Source: Otis tarda | Taxonomy: Eukaryota; Chordata; Aves; Otidiformes; Otididae | Assembly: GCA_026413225.1 (NCBI GenBank) | Contig: CM048557.1 | Span: 59,820,987 to 59,884,986 of the forward strand | DNA length: 64,000 nt | Reading direction: 5' to 3' | In this document: piece after piece, positions 12,431 to 25,900 of the stretch | Layout of the letters: each line of letters opens with the position of its first letter | How positions within the stretch are numbered: the first letter of the stretch is position 1 | Made by a program: the position numbers and the translations under genes | Notes under the pieces: generated by a model | The model's database searches: none | What the model saw: only the letters and a program-made list of their open reading frames with translations | What the model was told of the DNA's origin: nothing

Positions 12431-15400
12431 AGGCTGAGCTTAGGAGAGAGTGGGAAGAAACAGATGCCTTGTGTGCAAGACATCTTTTGATCAAAATGTA
12501 TGAATACAGAGTTAAGATTTCCTGCTTTCAGGGTGTGGAGAAATGGAGATTCCGACTGCAACATGGGCACTGAGGGAACCACACTATCCTGGAGACGCAA
12601 TAGTGAAACTACAGGAGGTGGAGGTACAGCTTCTGGTCATGCTGTGAAAGACTGTAGAGAAATGAGGAGGCAGAATACGCAACAGAGTAAAAACTGGTTA
12701 AGTCATATTATTTGAGGCAATGGTGGTCTACCAGGACTGTGTTGTGCCCCTACTGCAAACTCATCTGTTTATGGATCAATATCGCTGTAAGGATACCAGG
12801 CAGAGACATGCAGAAAGAGTCCTATCACCACGGGAGGCTCCGCTGTCCCAGCAGCAGCCTGGAAAGTAAGTGCAACTGGGGATGATATTTCTGATTGTCG
12901 TGGTTCAGAAACCAGTGAGGATTGCCAAGAGTCAGGCTGAGTTAACCTTTGCACAGGAAGTAATAATACGAAGGTCATTCAGGTACATAAATAAAAGGAG
13001 AATAAGGACAGAGCTGTTCTGTTACGTGGTGAGAGAGTGGTAGATTAAAGGTGTCTCCCCAAAATCAAGCAAATGCTTTGCTTGCGTGAGAACATTGACA
13101 CTGAAAATAAGAGAAGATGGGCTAGGTAATGGGGAAAAAGACAACAAAATGGAAATCGTATCTAAAGTAAAAGCATAAATCTATGATGTTTTTGTATTAT
13201 AGTCAGCAAATGTAGTGGGAGGCATGGATAGAGAATAAGAACAAATCATCTCCGCTGGAGCCTTCTGGCATGTCAATCATTGTCCAAGTAGCAAGGCTCC
13301 TCGGGGAAGTCAGGGCAGTCACAGCTGGCAGGCAAGAGCAAATGCAGCACATACGTTCCAGGATGCCAGGATGGTGGGGAAAAAAAAAGTAATAAAGGAT
13401 TTAGAACACATTCTGAAGAAAGGAGCAATTAAATACATGGATAAAATGGGATAAAAAAAAATGGAATAAAATGATTTTACTTAACATTGGGACAGGCTAA
13501 CCTGACCCCTTCCATTTGTGTAAGACTTTCCAGCTATACATTTCATCAGGCTGGAGAGCAGCACAATGTTCTTAAAGAATCACACAGAAAATACAGAAAA
13601 TGTTTAGGGCAGACAGAAATCATCAGAAGAAAAGAAAGGCCATTTTTCTTGAAAGACAGTTCCTTCCAAACTGTGACAACCCACCACAGAAAAAATCTCC
13701 ACTTCTAAAACTGCCTGAAACCAGACTAGTCTTTATTTATATTTCCTGTACTATCATAGAGCAACAGCGTTATTGCAGTATCCTGGGTCCCACTACCCAG
13801 GTCTGCAGCAGAATCTGGAAAGAAGAAGATGTCTCTTTATGGACATTTATCCAAGCACCTCACAAATGAGAGAGAGAGAAGGAATGATGCATGGATATGC
13901 TTGGCCACATTTTTTTTGAGAAGGTCACAGAGGTCAGCATTGGTGATGTACCCCTTGAAAGAGAAAGGGCACCAGCTTTCCTCCCTTGAGGGCTGTGAAG
14001 GATCTTGCAAGGGAAGCCAGGCAGGTCAGATGCAGTGGCACAGAGAAGAAGGAGGCATAGGAAGGATGCCAGGGGGGTGGCACACTCAAAGCAATGGTGA
14101 GGACTGTGATCTCTGTGGTAGCAGCATGAATGGATCAAGGCAGGGCCACAGACCGTTCGTCTGGATCAAGCAGAAGAGGGCTTGCAAGGAGCAAAACACA
14201 AAACAACACGTATCTGGGCAGGAGTTTTGGTCCTAGCACAATTAGATGCACCCTTTTGTAGAGATGAAACATGAGAAGAAATCCAGAGGGTTTAGTCATG
14301 ACCTGGATGCTGGGACCAAGAGAGATGAACAGCAAAGACGATGCTCTTTTGGCCATGGCCTCTGTGGAGGCAGGATGTCAGAGAGATTGCTAAAGCAACT
14401 TAACCAAATACTTGGTTAAGCACTGGAGGAGAAACAAGTCCAATCAAGGTGGGCACACATATCAGCTAGGCAGTCATTTCAGGTGGCAAGAAGCTGAAGA
14501 GGCCTCTCAAGAACCAGTGGCTGGACTGTAATTTACCCCACTGTAAAAACAGCAAGATTTGGCCAAGTAGGATTGGTTAATATCATCTTTTATCTGTCTC
14601 TGTAACCCTATGTCTTTGCAATAAGCTTTCCCTGATTTCTTTATTTGTTACTGAGGAAGAGGCTGGAGATGACAGTACAAACAGGCTCATAAAGTGCAGT
14701 AGCCAGTCTACAACAAACAGCTAACTCAAACATCACAAAACCTAGCCTGCCTTCCCCTGCTGCGCAGAGCCACCAGAACAGCGGCAGGGCTCTCCGGAGC
14801 CATTTACCCTTGTGCTACCACTGCCCAGAAGAGCTCCAAGTAAGAGCACTGAAGAGTTAAACAGGGTCTACCACCTATGGCGAGGTGTTAACATGTAAAG
14901 AGCAAACATTGAGGCAAGTAGTGGTTGAGAAATAAGACTGAAAAATTCATAGGGAGCCCCTATTACAGGAATACAAGGTCAAAGTGAAGGATGAAGGACC
15001 ACAGGGACTACCAACGGAGCTCACCTGGGGACCAGCGTTTGGGGCTGTGGGTTGGGTCAGCAGGTGGCTCTGTGCAAAACACCATCCACACGCCCAAACA
15101 TGCAGCTCTGTGCCTCGACACTTGTAGGGCACAAAGAGAAAAGCTGTCGTATTTATGCAAAACAAGTTCTTCAAGGAAGCTGACAGTGAGTCAGGATAAA
15201 ATCCACGAGATGTTCCCTTCCCTCCTGTCCTCACCCCCACACATGAGGAGCTGCCTCCTTGCTTCCCGTTTTGCAAAACAAGGAAGGCATTTCCATCCGT
15301 CAGGAGGATGGAGCTCCTTGGTTTGCTTTTTTTCAAGAGCATATACAGGCCTGATCCAAACCAGCACAGATTTCAGGGAAGCTTGGGATGTAGCTTCTCA

Positions 15401-17309
15401 GTTCACATCCATCTTACCTTTTTAACCAGAAAATGTTTCTAGTTAAGACAGCCTCCAAACAGCAAGCAAGGAAGGAAAATGTAGAAAAATAACCCATAAA
15501 TAGCTTCTACCTGAGTCTGTGGAAGGGTGGAGAGCACGGAGACATGGAGAAATACACCTCAGAGGCCCTGCCCTCCGAAACTGGGACCTACCACAGCGCA
15601 GCCCAGCCTACCGTGCTGCACTGGTGCAAAGTGGGACTTTGCAAAGTCTAACTTCTGTTTGAAGGTAGCAAGGGGGACCCTGAAATCCTGCCACCCCTGC
15701 AGTCATCCCTGCAGCTCAGGCAGCACGGTGAGTGCTCCCCGTGGGAGCGTGGGCTGTACGTACAGCCGCAATATTTCGTGTAGAGTGTGCAGGCAGCAAC
15801 AGCCCTATGCCAGCAGATCTCCCAGAATAAACCCTCGGTGTCCCCGGGTGCATGTGTTTGCACATGGAAAATCAGCATTTGTGCCACAGTGCTATCTATG
15901 TATACTGCAATTTGTCCAGTTCCTGCAGTCAAACAAGCCTATTTTGGTAGGGCTGCTGAAAACACGGCCCTTAATTACTGCCCTCGGCAGGGCGTGGGAT
16001 GGTCTAACAGATGAGATTAGCGTGGGGCTTGCTCTTGGGGATGAGATGTTCGCCCGCTGAGCTCCAGTCAGCAGTCCGGCTCTGAGTCACATTTTGTGCC
16101 CTCTCTAAAAGTAATAGTGCTGGGTTTTAAATTTCTATAAGAGTTTATCCCTTGTTCTTTTGTAATCAGTTCTTTCTTGGCTCTTTGCATGACGCTTAAA
16201 AAAAAAATTAAAGACTTAAGATTGGCTTTTATATTGTGGCATGGTCACTGAGAACACTTAGTACTGGTGTGGTATGAAAATGATGCATTTGCTCCTACAG
16301 AGACAGGAGTGAAAGAGAGAGTACGCCTGAGACCTGGCTCCATCACAGGCACCCCCGTGAGAACCAGGACCAGACTGAGGAGACATAGCCCATCAGAGGA
16401 ACCTGGTCAGGGCACCGAAAAGGGGAAAGAGGGGAGAATAGCAGCCCTTTTCAAACTGTGAATGTGCTCACGCATTGCCATGCCAGAGCAGAACACCTCC
16501 CCTTCCCCAATTTTTAATGCATTTTGCTTTTGCATTTCTTTCCCTTCTTTCCTATTGCTTCCTCTTGGCCACTGAGTGACATTAATGGTTTTTTTTTCTT
16601 AACTAGGACTCTCCTATTTGTGTCCCTGCACACGAATGGCTCCACACACATCCTAGAAAAATCAGCATTTTCATTTTCACAGTTCTTTTTTTTTTTCCAT
16701 CCTCTAACTTTTCCAAATTGAAGTTTTGAAAGGTGAGACAGTGGAAAAGGGAAGATTTGGAAAGACTATCTTAACATTGTACTTTCCCTGGCAAGCAGAT
16801 GGAGGAAAAGTTGAGGGGAGGTGGCAATGAGAGTAGGGAGTGGAAAAGAAAAACCTGACTGAAAGGAAAATAAAAATAATTTTTTATTTTGAAAATTGAC
16901 AAGTGGAGACAAAATCAATGTTTTCACATTTCCTGAAATTTCTCATGAAATTGCTGTTTTGCCAAAAATGAAACTTTCCCATGACTTTCTTCCCTCTTGT
17001 CACAGCAAAGTATATTGCCATTGGAAAATATATATGTACCGAGTCCAGAATGAAGAAGAAAATAACGCTGGAGCGCTGTTCCCAGGGAAGAGGGTGGGTG
17101 CAGTGGCGAGCTGGGCTGCTGCTGTGCCCGTAGGAGAGCTGGCTGGCACAGCAGGCGTGCTGCTCGCCAGCGCTGGTGGGCTCGCAGGTCAGTGGCGACA
17201 GGGTCCAGGAGACCCGCCGTGCTGGGGAGCAGCCTGCAATAACCAGAGAGCTGTAATTAAGGGGTACAACAGTGCTCAGTGACTGTACTCAACTGTACTC
17301 AGTGGTCAG
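12431..17309. other. Non-coding intergenic stretch
   Basis: No exon is recognised. Short A runs and A-rich stretches occur near 13380-13470 and 16850-16900. A 16-base palindrome (GGCTGTAC and its complement) lies at 15752-15767, about the number expected by chance. A perfect 10-base tandem duplication (ACTGTACTCA twice, 17282-17301) lies just before the CR1 relic. Confidence 0.55.
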
Positions 17310-18180
17310 TCCCTCACGGTGAGACTGGAGGTATTTACAGTCCAAAAGGCATCTTTGCAGAATCCTGCATCCTTCCGTATCTTCATCACTAACGTTAATA
17401 ATGGAGTAGAAAAGATGCTTACTATATTCACAAATAGCTTCAGCACAGGGCAGGCTGCTCCATGCTGGGTCACAAGTGAATGTAAAGTAACCTCAAAAAA
17501 ATCAGAGAAATATTCTGAAAAAAAGTTAGGATGAAATTGAATGCAAACAAATTCAAAGTCCCAACTGTAGGAAGGAACAGGCATTTGTGTTTATGGGAGA
17601 TAAGAAGCCAGTTTGGTATCAGCTGGGTAGGAAAGGATCTGAAGGTTTTAACGGGTCACAACTTGACTGCAAATCAACATTGCTGTTGCAAAAAAGTCAA
17701 ATCCTGGACTGTGACATACAAACAGTATTGCTGCTGATAAGACGCATGAAGTAATTTTAGTCTGTCCAACACTGGTAAGATTTTAGCTTGAGTTACTGCA
17801 TTCAGTTTGGAGGCAATTTAAGAAGGTCGTGAGCTCGCTGGAGGGAGTTCAGAGGAGACAACAGCTGGGTGGGCAAGGACCCAAAAACACAACTTGCGTG
17901 GGAGGGACTGAAGAAATGAGTCTGTTCTGCCTGGAGAAGAAAGGATGAATTCAAAGGACGTAAAGAAAAGAAGAAATGTATTTTTCCCCATTTCTACTGT
18001 GGGTAGGAAAAAAAAATAATGTGTATAAGTTACAGTGAGGGAGATTCAGACAAAACCCAGCAGAGCTTTGGGTCGGTGGGAGCAGCGAAGCTTTGGAGCT
18101 GCTGAGCTAAGGCACATGAGTCTCCATCTCTGGACATTTAAAAAGAGATTGGACAAGTATCTTGAGAAATGGCACAGGTA
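17310..18180 (+). repeat. Long CR1 LINE relic including the end of the reverse-transcriptase frame
   Basis: The sequence follows the CR1 ORF2 3' region in order. ATCTTCATCACTAACG corresponds to the usual ATCTTCATCAATGAC. Next come GGATGAAATTGAATGCAAAC (consensus GATGAAATTCAA...), GGTTTTAACGGGTCACAACT, CATTGCTGTTGCAAAAAAG, AATTTAAGAAGGTCGTGAG and TTCTGCCTGGAGAAGA. It ends with a diverged tail, GGACATTTAAAAAGAGATTG. Frame-breaking differences and small deletions are spread throughout. It is much longer and older than the tails elsewhere in the window and is not coding now. Confidence 0.8.
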
Positions 18181-20850
18181 TGTCACCCAAGATAATACTT
18201 TGTCAGTGCCCTTCCACCCAGTTTCCTGTGATTTTTATGACGGGTGTCATAACAGTTCAGCAAGTGATGATTTTTAAAAATAGCTCCCAAAAGCCTTGGA
18301 GCTTCCTGAAGCTGCCCAAACCTTCTCTCTTTCTGCGAGCTTTTCCCACTGCCTCATATTTCCACTGGCTTCAGTGAAATGAGGGCTTGTCAGCTGCAGC
18401 TCTTGGACCACATCAATGGCTGCTCACAGTCAAACATTTAATTTACCTCCCAGCCACACTCAGAGGCTCTGGAGTGAACAGCTATTTTTAAAGCCACCAT
18501 CCTGCCACACTGGAACATTTGCTCAGCAGTAGAGAGCATGCTCGAAGAAATAATGACTGCCTTTTTATCCAAAGACTATTATAGCTAATGTTTAAAGTTC
18601 ACTAAAAACCATGTTTCTGTATATTTGTATGGAAGGTGTATTTAAGGCAAACCTCCATCAAACTCTACTCAAGAAGCAAAGAGCACACAGCAATACTCCA
18701 TTCTTGACATTTTAGAAAGCCCTCTGATGTTCTTTTCTTCCTTTAACAATGGGGCCAATTTTCCCTTTCCTGGCTGCCAGCCTGCCCTCACTTTTTCTTT
18801 TAGCACCTCTCAAAATTACCTTGACCTCACCTTTAAGCACGCTCTTCTCCAGGACACTGAGCTCAGACGGGGTGGGAGGTGCTGCTGATGGAAGAATGAA
18901 AGAACAGACATTAGTGTAAGGGTGAGAATGTTATCAGCACTCATCCTTTTCTCTAACGAGGTCCCAGCAGCCCCCTGGGGCCACCATTAATGTTGATCAT
19001 GGGCCTTACCTCTGCCCTCTCGCTTCCCAGGGGTGCGAATCGCCGATGCTCTCTGGCCATCCCTCTCCACAAAGGACTGACTGCCTGCCATGTGGGCTGC
19101 TATGTTTGGTATTGGGGAAAGCAAATGGATCAAGTTCAGTCTAAGCCCCTTCCCAGCCATCATCTTCATGACACCGCTCGATCTCTTGCTGTTGTACTGC
19201 TGACCTGACAGAGACAGATGCTGACTGCTGCTGTCTCCCACTCACCCTCAGCAGACCAGAGGTAGCCACCTCTTACAGCTGGAAAATCAGCAGTCTTCTC
19301 ACTTAGAGGTTTAAACCATCCGTGAAAAAAAAGTACAAGCCTCCCTCTGATAAAAATAGAAAAGCCATCTACTAAGAGAAGCCCAAAACTGCCAGTGTGC
19401 CTGTGCTGGAGGAGTTGTATTCCCAATTCACAGGCACGGGGCCAGCAGATATCTTCAGCTGCAGTGGTCGCACTTCAGGCCAGGTCTGCTGCAGGCTTGT
19501 GACTGCCCAGGGACACCTAGGTGATAGACCCCATCATGGGCTTTGAGACCGGAGCAAACATCCATGCTTTACCCAGAACTGCTTCAGCAGAACATTGCAA
19601 TGAGGTCATCTCCTCATCAGTATGCCCTGCTGCATCTAAAAAGAAATTTGGCTTCTGAAAAAAATGGCTTAGCCCTGAGGCTGGTGAAAGATTTCTCCTT
19701 CACCATCACTATGAATGAAACCCTCTATTTATCTTTCTGACACCAAACACCACTCATCCAGCCCTGTCAGCACAGCTCAGTCCCGCTCCAGCAAAGGCTT
19801 CCCTCTGGGGCAACCGTCTGCACTGGCTCCACAGCTCCTGGCCTGACTTTTGGGCCATGCCTGTACTTGAAAGGCAAATCAGATTCAAGCAGGGTGTTAA
19901 CTGTAAGTGCAATCCCCATTCTTAAATATCTCAGCTCATCCAAAGTGTGTTATGCTAAAACAGAAAAGGGCATTCAACCTAGAATAAAATGGATCATGCA
20001 TAAAAACAGATAGCTGCTGTGGAAAAAAACTAGTCCCACTCCAAGCAGACAAGCTCTGAGTGTGCCAGGAAGCTCAGAAAATGGCACATTTGTGAGGTGT
20101 TGGCCAGAAAGGAGATCCAGCCCATGTTCACTAGGCTGAAGAAACTCTGTAAGCCTGGAGGAGAAAGGCTCTGCACCCTGTTAGCAAGAAGTCAGTGCAC
20201 TTCTGAGGGCACTCTCCGGAAGGTAATTAGCAACTCCCACCTTGCCAAGGCTCAGATGAACAGGTTACCCAATTTTTTTAACGCCCTGGGCCTTCTGAAA
20301 AATAACCTGGGAACAGTGTCTACTGACAAGTCCTACAGCCAGTTCACAGTGGGGTGCTTCCTTACCGCCAAACACAGTAAAACATTAATTGAATGTGCTA
20401 ATGAAGCCCCACATGCACCTTTTGCCATAGGTGACTCACCCTCCATGGTGAGCCCCAGGTGTTGCCCCAGGTCCTGGCAGCCTCTCCTTCCCACTCCCTG
20501 CAGCACGAGCTGTGGCTCCAAGCCCTAGTCCTACTCTTGCAGTGTGCTCTTACCAAAATTTGTCACATGCCCCAACTGATTCTCACTGGCTGGTGGGGTG
20601 AGCAGCCCCAGGGGAAGCTGGTCATCTTCACACAGCTCCTCCCGTGCCCCAAGGCAGTGGGCCAGGCTCCCCTTTCTCCAGTACAAATCCCCACCACTTT
20701 GCCTGGAAGCTTGTTCACATCAGCATCCCAGGCTCATGAAACCCAGTGGCCTGTGTGCAATGCTGTAGTCCTCCCACAGTGTTCTAGATCCCTCTGTCCT
20801 TGTCACTGCTTTCTCATACAGCACTACTATGATCAGAGTATGATCATAAG
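18181..20850. other. Non-coding intergenic stretch
   Basis: No exon, RNA gene or repeat family is recognised. The + strand frame at 20097-20528 has no family resemblance, biased composition or splice support. Confidence 0.55.
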
Positions 20851-21277
20851 ATGATCAGAGGACTGGAGCACCTCTCCTACAAGGACAGGCTAAGAGAGCT
20901 GGGGCTGTTCAGCCTGGAGAAGAGAAGGCTCCAGGCAGAACTTACAGTGGCCTTCCAGTACCTAAAGGGGGGCTTACAGGAAAGCTGGAGAGGGACTTTG
21001 ACAAGGGCTTGTAGTGACAGGACAAGGGGTAATGCTTTTAAAATAGAGGGAGGTAGATTCAGACTGGACATAAGGAAGAATTTTTTTTACACTGAGAGTG
21101 GTAGAACACTGGCACAGGTTGCCCAGAAAGGTGGTGGATGCCTCATGCCTGGAAACATTCAAGGCCAGGTTGGACAGGTCAGCAAACCTGATCTGGTTGG
21201 AGATGTCCCTGCTCCTTGCAGAGGGGTTGGACTAGATGACCTTTAAAGGTCCCTCCCAACCAATTCTATGATTCTAC
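20851..21277 (+). repeat. CR1 LINE 3' end
   Basis: This 427-base copy starts at GGACTGGAGCACCTCTCCTA. It keeps GGGGCTGTTCAGCCTGGAGA, GACAAGGGCTTGTAGTGACA, TTGCCCAGAAAGGTGGTGGA and GGTTGGACTAGATGACCTTT, and ends CAATTCTATGATTCTA. It is well preserved and belongs with the more recent CR1 copies here. Confidence 0.94.
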
Positions 21278-22271
21278 TTCTTTTTTCTTCTAAATTTTCT
21301 GGTGCAGTCACAAGCCCTATTATTTTGGTTTGTGGCTGCAGGCTACTTGCTCTATAAGATGAAGTAGGAGGAAAGTACACCCTGAGTGCAATGTAGGGGC
21401 AAATAACTTGTAGTAACTGCAAGGAGGAGATGTGAGCATGCCTGCTTACCGCCTTCCAACTGAGTCAAATGAGCGAGGAGAGCTGGAGAAGCAGCAAAGA
21501 ACACTGCTTCAGCTGGTCTTGCAGCAGTGGTGTGCCAGCAGTGGGGTCAAGGAGTAACCATCTCCTTTCTGGGGAGGATCATCTGCACATGTGGCTGCCA
21601 CCATTTCCCGGCAACCCCAAGTCAGCTACAGAGGGTCTGTATTTTTGTTCCCAGGAGATAAGTGCTAGCAGTTTGCATGGCCATCAGCAGCGCAGTCTGA
21701 GCTGGGCCATGAAACTACAGAACACAATTGGAAGAGGTAAAGAGAGAGGGCAGACTTAGAAATCCAGACGAGATTTTCACAGCTGCATAGTTGCTTTACC
21801 ATACCCTCAGCTCTCACGAAGTGCTCCAGATGCAAACATAAACACAGCCCAACCTGTACAGAGTCAGTAGTCACAAACATGAAGAAGGTAGAAGACCTTG
21901 AGAGACCTGGTAGGTCCGCACACGATGTGTGGCATGGGGTAATGTTACGCTGTGGGAGACAGCAGAGACGTTATGGGGAGGTTTGAGCAATGAGACTTCT
22001 GTGCCTTGATGAACTGTCTCTCTTTCCAGCAGAAGAGGCAACACCCGACTCCAGAGAGCTCACATTAGGGCTGTGCAAATAGCTGAAGTTTTTCGGCTTT
22101 AATCCCAAATCAAAATATTTTAAGAAATCATAATCAGAGCAACCTGAAAAAAAAAGTCTGTTATTCTTTTGGGCTAAGTAGACCGGTTTCAGCCATCCAA
22201 CTCTCTCCGTCTCTCCGATGACACTGAAGAAATATTTTTATATGGATGCATTTATTTTGGGACACTTGAAT

Positions 22272-22303
22272 AAAAAAAAAAAAAAAAAAGAAAAAAAGAA
22301 AGA
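22272..22303. repeat. A-rich tract (18 A followed by A7 and purines)
   Basis: It is a near-pure A stretch followed by AAAGAAAGAGGGGG. It might be the tail of an old retroposed sequence, but no body is recognisable upstream. Confidence 0.85.
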
Positions 22304-24582
22304 GGGGGCTGTCTTTCCCCCTTGCTGCAAATAATTGTGGGAGCCTTCCCTCCCTGAGCTCTTCATGGCAAGTGGCTGGAGTTTTGGGGCTCTTGGCCCT
22401 ATCAAGATTTTACCACTGTGCAGCTCAGGGTCAGGAATGCTAGAGCCAGGGCTAAACTCACAAACACGTAGAAGGTAACAGCAACCTTGTAGGAAGCCCA
22501 GAGAAACAGAGAAATCAAGACTGACCACACGCTTAAAATCAGGCCCTAGTCTCACTAATGGAAAGTCTGGTGGGGTTTGTACTGACTTGACCCAGGAGTC
22601 GTTGCAGGGTGATTATATAGGAGTATTGGTGTGGAGAGGTCAGAACTGGGCCACCTGCAGAAGAGAGCTTGTCAGTACTGGGCAGGAACTAAAATTCTGC
22701 TTTGCAGCAAATGCCCTACTTCAAAATCTCAAGAACAGACCTGATTCCAATTAAAAATTTGAGTCAAATATTTTAAGAAAGTGGTTTAGAGCATTCATTT
22801 TGATATAAAAACCAAATATGAGAACAAAGCTTTTCTGAACCATTCTCCATCCCCAGCAATTCCATTCCAGTAATATCAGTTAGATGATCAAAATTATGTC
22901 CTAAGCATTCCTGAAAGTTTTTTTTTTTTTTCTGGTGGAAAATACTCCATTGGTATTTTTCCAGCTTGGTCTAGTGCTAGGAGCTATTTGCTGTTCTGTA
23001 TGATGAATGTACAGCACAACTGGGGACCCATGACAAATGCATTTACATAACCTAGTCAACAGGAAGATACTGCTGGGAAGAGGGGAAAAACAGGTACAAA
23101 TTTTATTTGCATTATCATGACTTGTGGTTATTTTTATGGAGTAATAGGATGCTGGCAACTTGAAATTTTACATCATTAAAAAAAAATTCAGTATTTCAGA
23201 AAGGACTCTATAACTGGCATTTACTAAAATTCGTTTTAAGCTACTCTTTTAAAACATGATTGAGTTTTCCCTTCCTCTGGAGGTTTGCAAGTATGGGAGA
23301 GACCAAGCTGGTGACCAACTGCACCGAGGAAGCAGTGAAGCAAACTGCATCCCTGCAGCTACATGCAAAAATGAGACTGAAAAATAGGAAAACTCTCCTT
23401 GTCTGAAGTGACTCCTCAGTTCTAGTCATGCTGAACTTTGAGACAAGAAAAATAAAAATTGCCCTCTTTTACAAATATCTTTGAGGTCTCTCAAAAAGTA
23501 AAAAGGTTTATGAAAGCTATTTATGTTGTTTCCAGAAAAGTGTGGTTTCTACCTTGTCAGCAAGCCCGTATGCTCTCAGGCAAGGCTTGCTTCAGCGGGA
23601 GCTTTGCAGGCCTGTGGCTTAAGAGTTGAAAAGGGACAGTTTCTTCCCTTCTCACCATTCAAGTAATGACAATGGATGCCTAAAACTAGGAGAATAAGAT
23701 GTTTTTTTTCTTCCAAGACTCATCATATTCTGGCTTGGGAGAACAGTGTGGGAAACACAAACATCTTCCTGCCTTCCCCTAAAGCAATATTTATGATCCC
23801 TTTGCATTGGTCCCATTTATGGACCCCTTGGGGTCCTTTTTAATTCCGTATCCATCAGCACCTCTTCTCCCAGGTGCTGCTGTTCCCCTCGGATATCTTG
23901 AACAGTCCATGCACCCTCTCCTTGGGCACCAAGACTCTTTCTTCGTCCCTCACCTGGGACCCACATCCACACCCTGTCCAGACCTGGCTCATTACTTGCT
24001 GTGTTTGGGACTGTTGATGGGCCTCATAACCAGCCCTGCTCTACCTGTGCCCTTGGTCCTTCTGGGGCACCATGATGTTGGGGAGGGCACATCCCGCCTG
24101 GGGACACCTCGGCTCCTGGCTCCGCTCTCCTTGCAGGCAGCTGACCTTTGGCTACTCCCTGACACAGGGAGAACATTATGAATGCCTTTGTATCAGGAGA
24201 CTACCAGACACAGCACCAGCACAGGCTGAATTACAGATAATTTTGAATTGTAGAGGGAAGACAAATATTTAGCAAAATTATGTAACCAAAGTTCAAAAAT
24301 AGCCTATTGCCATCTGGTTGTGCTATTTTGAAGACCAAAAACCCCTCAAGTCTTTTTGAAGCTAGCTACACTGTTTGCAAACTCAGCCAAATTTTTTACA
24401 AAATCTCAAGTTTCACATGCTTGATTTACCTCTGGAGTTTTTTGAACCAGCTTTGCCTGCACGCAAGCCGTATCCGGTCGCACAGCTCCATTCCACGTCT
24501 TCCACACACATTTTAAAAGCCCTGTCACATTCCTGTAAAAGCAGGTGCATGACCTCAGGAGACCGCAGAAAGAACTCTAAGA

Positions 24583-24610
24583 TAAAATAAAATAGAAAAT
24601 AAAATAAAAT
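24583..24610. repeat. (AAAAT)n microsatellite
   Basis: About five and a half units of TAAAA, with one interruption (TAGAAAA). Confidence 0.9.
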
Positions 24611-25885
24611 ACAAATGCCTCAAGCATTATGGATTAATCCCCACCCTGCTGTCCTGCCTCTATTTGGGATCAGGAGACAGCTATTTTAACAGCCCAAGCT
24701 GCAGTGAAAACGTCATCCCCTACCTGTTACCTTTGCTAAAGCAGCTGGGAACTGCAGAGAGCCTGAAACAGTGCCTAGACGTGACCTCCTCCACTAAACA
24801 GAGGATAACTTCACGCCATTTGCACACAGATGAAATGTCAGCATGGAAGGAATCATCGTCCTGAAACCCCTCCAGGCCAGCAGCCCCCCACCGCTGGGAC
24901 GGAGCCGAGCAGCTGGTGGTGTGACAGCGTGCCAGGAGGTGAGGTTATCCAGCCTATCTTGGATCAGCCACGTATCGCCACTTCTTAGGTCCAGTATTGA
25001 AATATCCCTGGTGAGTAGTAACCCCACCAACAAATCTCAAGAAATCACCTTCCTGCAACTGCAATTGAGTCTCAAAAGCTGTGCATCAGTGAGAGCGACT
25101 TGCATGGAAACATTCAGCATTCAATAATGGTTATGTATCCTTCTCCGGTATACAGAAAAAAAATAAAGCAATGCTTCCAAATGGATTCTAACATCATCTA
25201 GCCTAAACCTGACCCCTGCAGCAGGGAAGAGAGGCAGCACCTACCTGCTCTGCTCACGAACTTGCCACCACAGCACTGAGCTAATGACTTCCACAGCCAA
25301 CGTACCAGGGAAAGGCTGCTTCCCTTCAGCAGTTTTATGTGAATTGCCTTTCAGCCTCATTACATAAGGTTAATTATTTCTGCCTTGCTTCCTCTGTACA
25401 GGCTGGCATTATGTGCCTATTGCCTGCCCTGATGCTTTGCAGTCCTGACCCCTTTCACACTTACCTTCTGAGATAGGGACAAGGGGTAGTCTCTGAGCAT
25501 AGACCTTCCTCACCTCCAGAGACATCATCTGCCTCCATTGATGCTTACAGGTGCCTGAACCTGGAGAGAAACCTTGCCTGAAGCAAAGCCTGGGGCCACC
25601 CCACTTACCTCCAGGAGCCCAGCTGAGGTGCTCCTGTAGGAAGTTTGGTCATGGAGCTGCAGTCCCAGTTGTAGGCAAACATGGAAAGAAAGTTATTTAA
25701 TAGCATTATTATAGTCTTGCTGTCTTGGAGAGAACTATTAGCTAATAGTCAGGATTTCACAGGGTTGCTTTTCCACTGGAAAAACTGAAAATCCAATTAA
25801 GATATGTCCCAGATGCAATTCTATTTATTTATGGTAACTGAGTACAAAGCCTAGTTTTGTCACATATGGAAGATCCAAAAAGGAC

Positions 25886-25900
25886 AACAACAACAACAAG
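25886..25900. repeat. Short (CAA)n stretch
   Basis: Four to five CAA units after AAAGGA; a very short microsatellite. Confidence 0.7.

Noticed and set aside
15752-15767. 16-base palindrome GGCTGTACGTACAGCC
   Set aside because: About one is expected per window of this size.
17306-17737. Short open frames on both strands around 17.3-17.7 kb
   Set aside because: They fall within the old CR1 LINE relic and are remains of ORF2, not a host gene.
20097-20528. Plus-strand open frame of 143 codons
   Set aside because: No family resemblance and no splice context.
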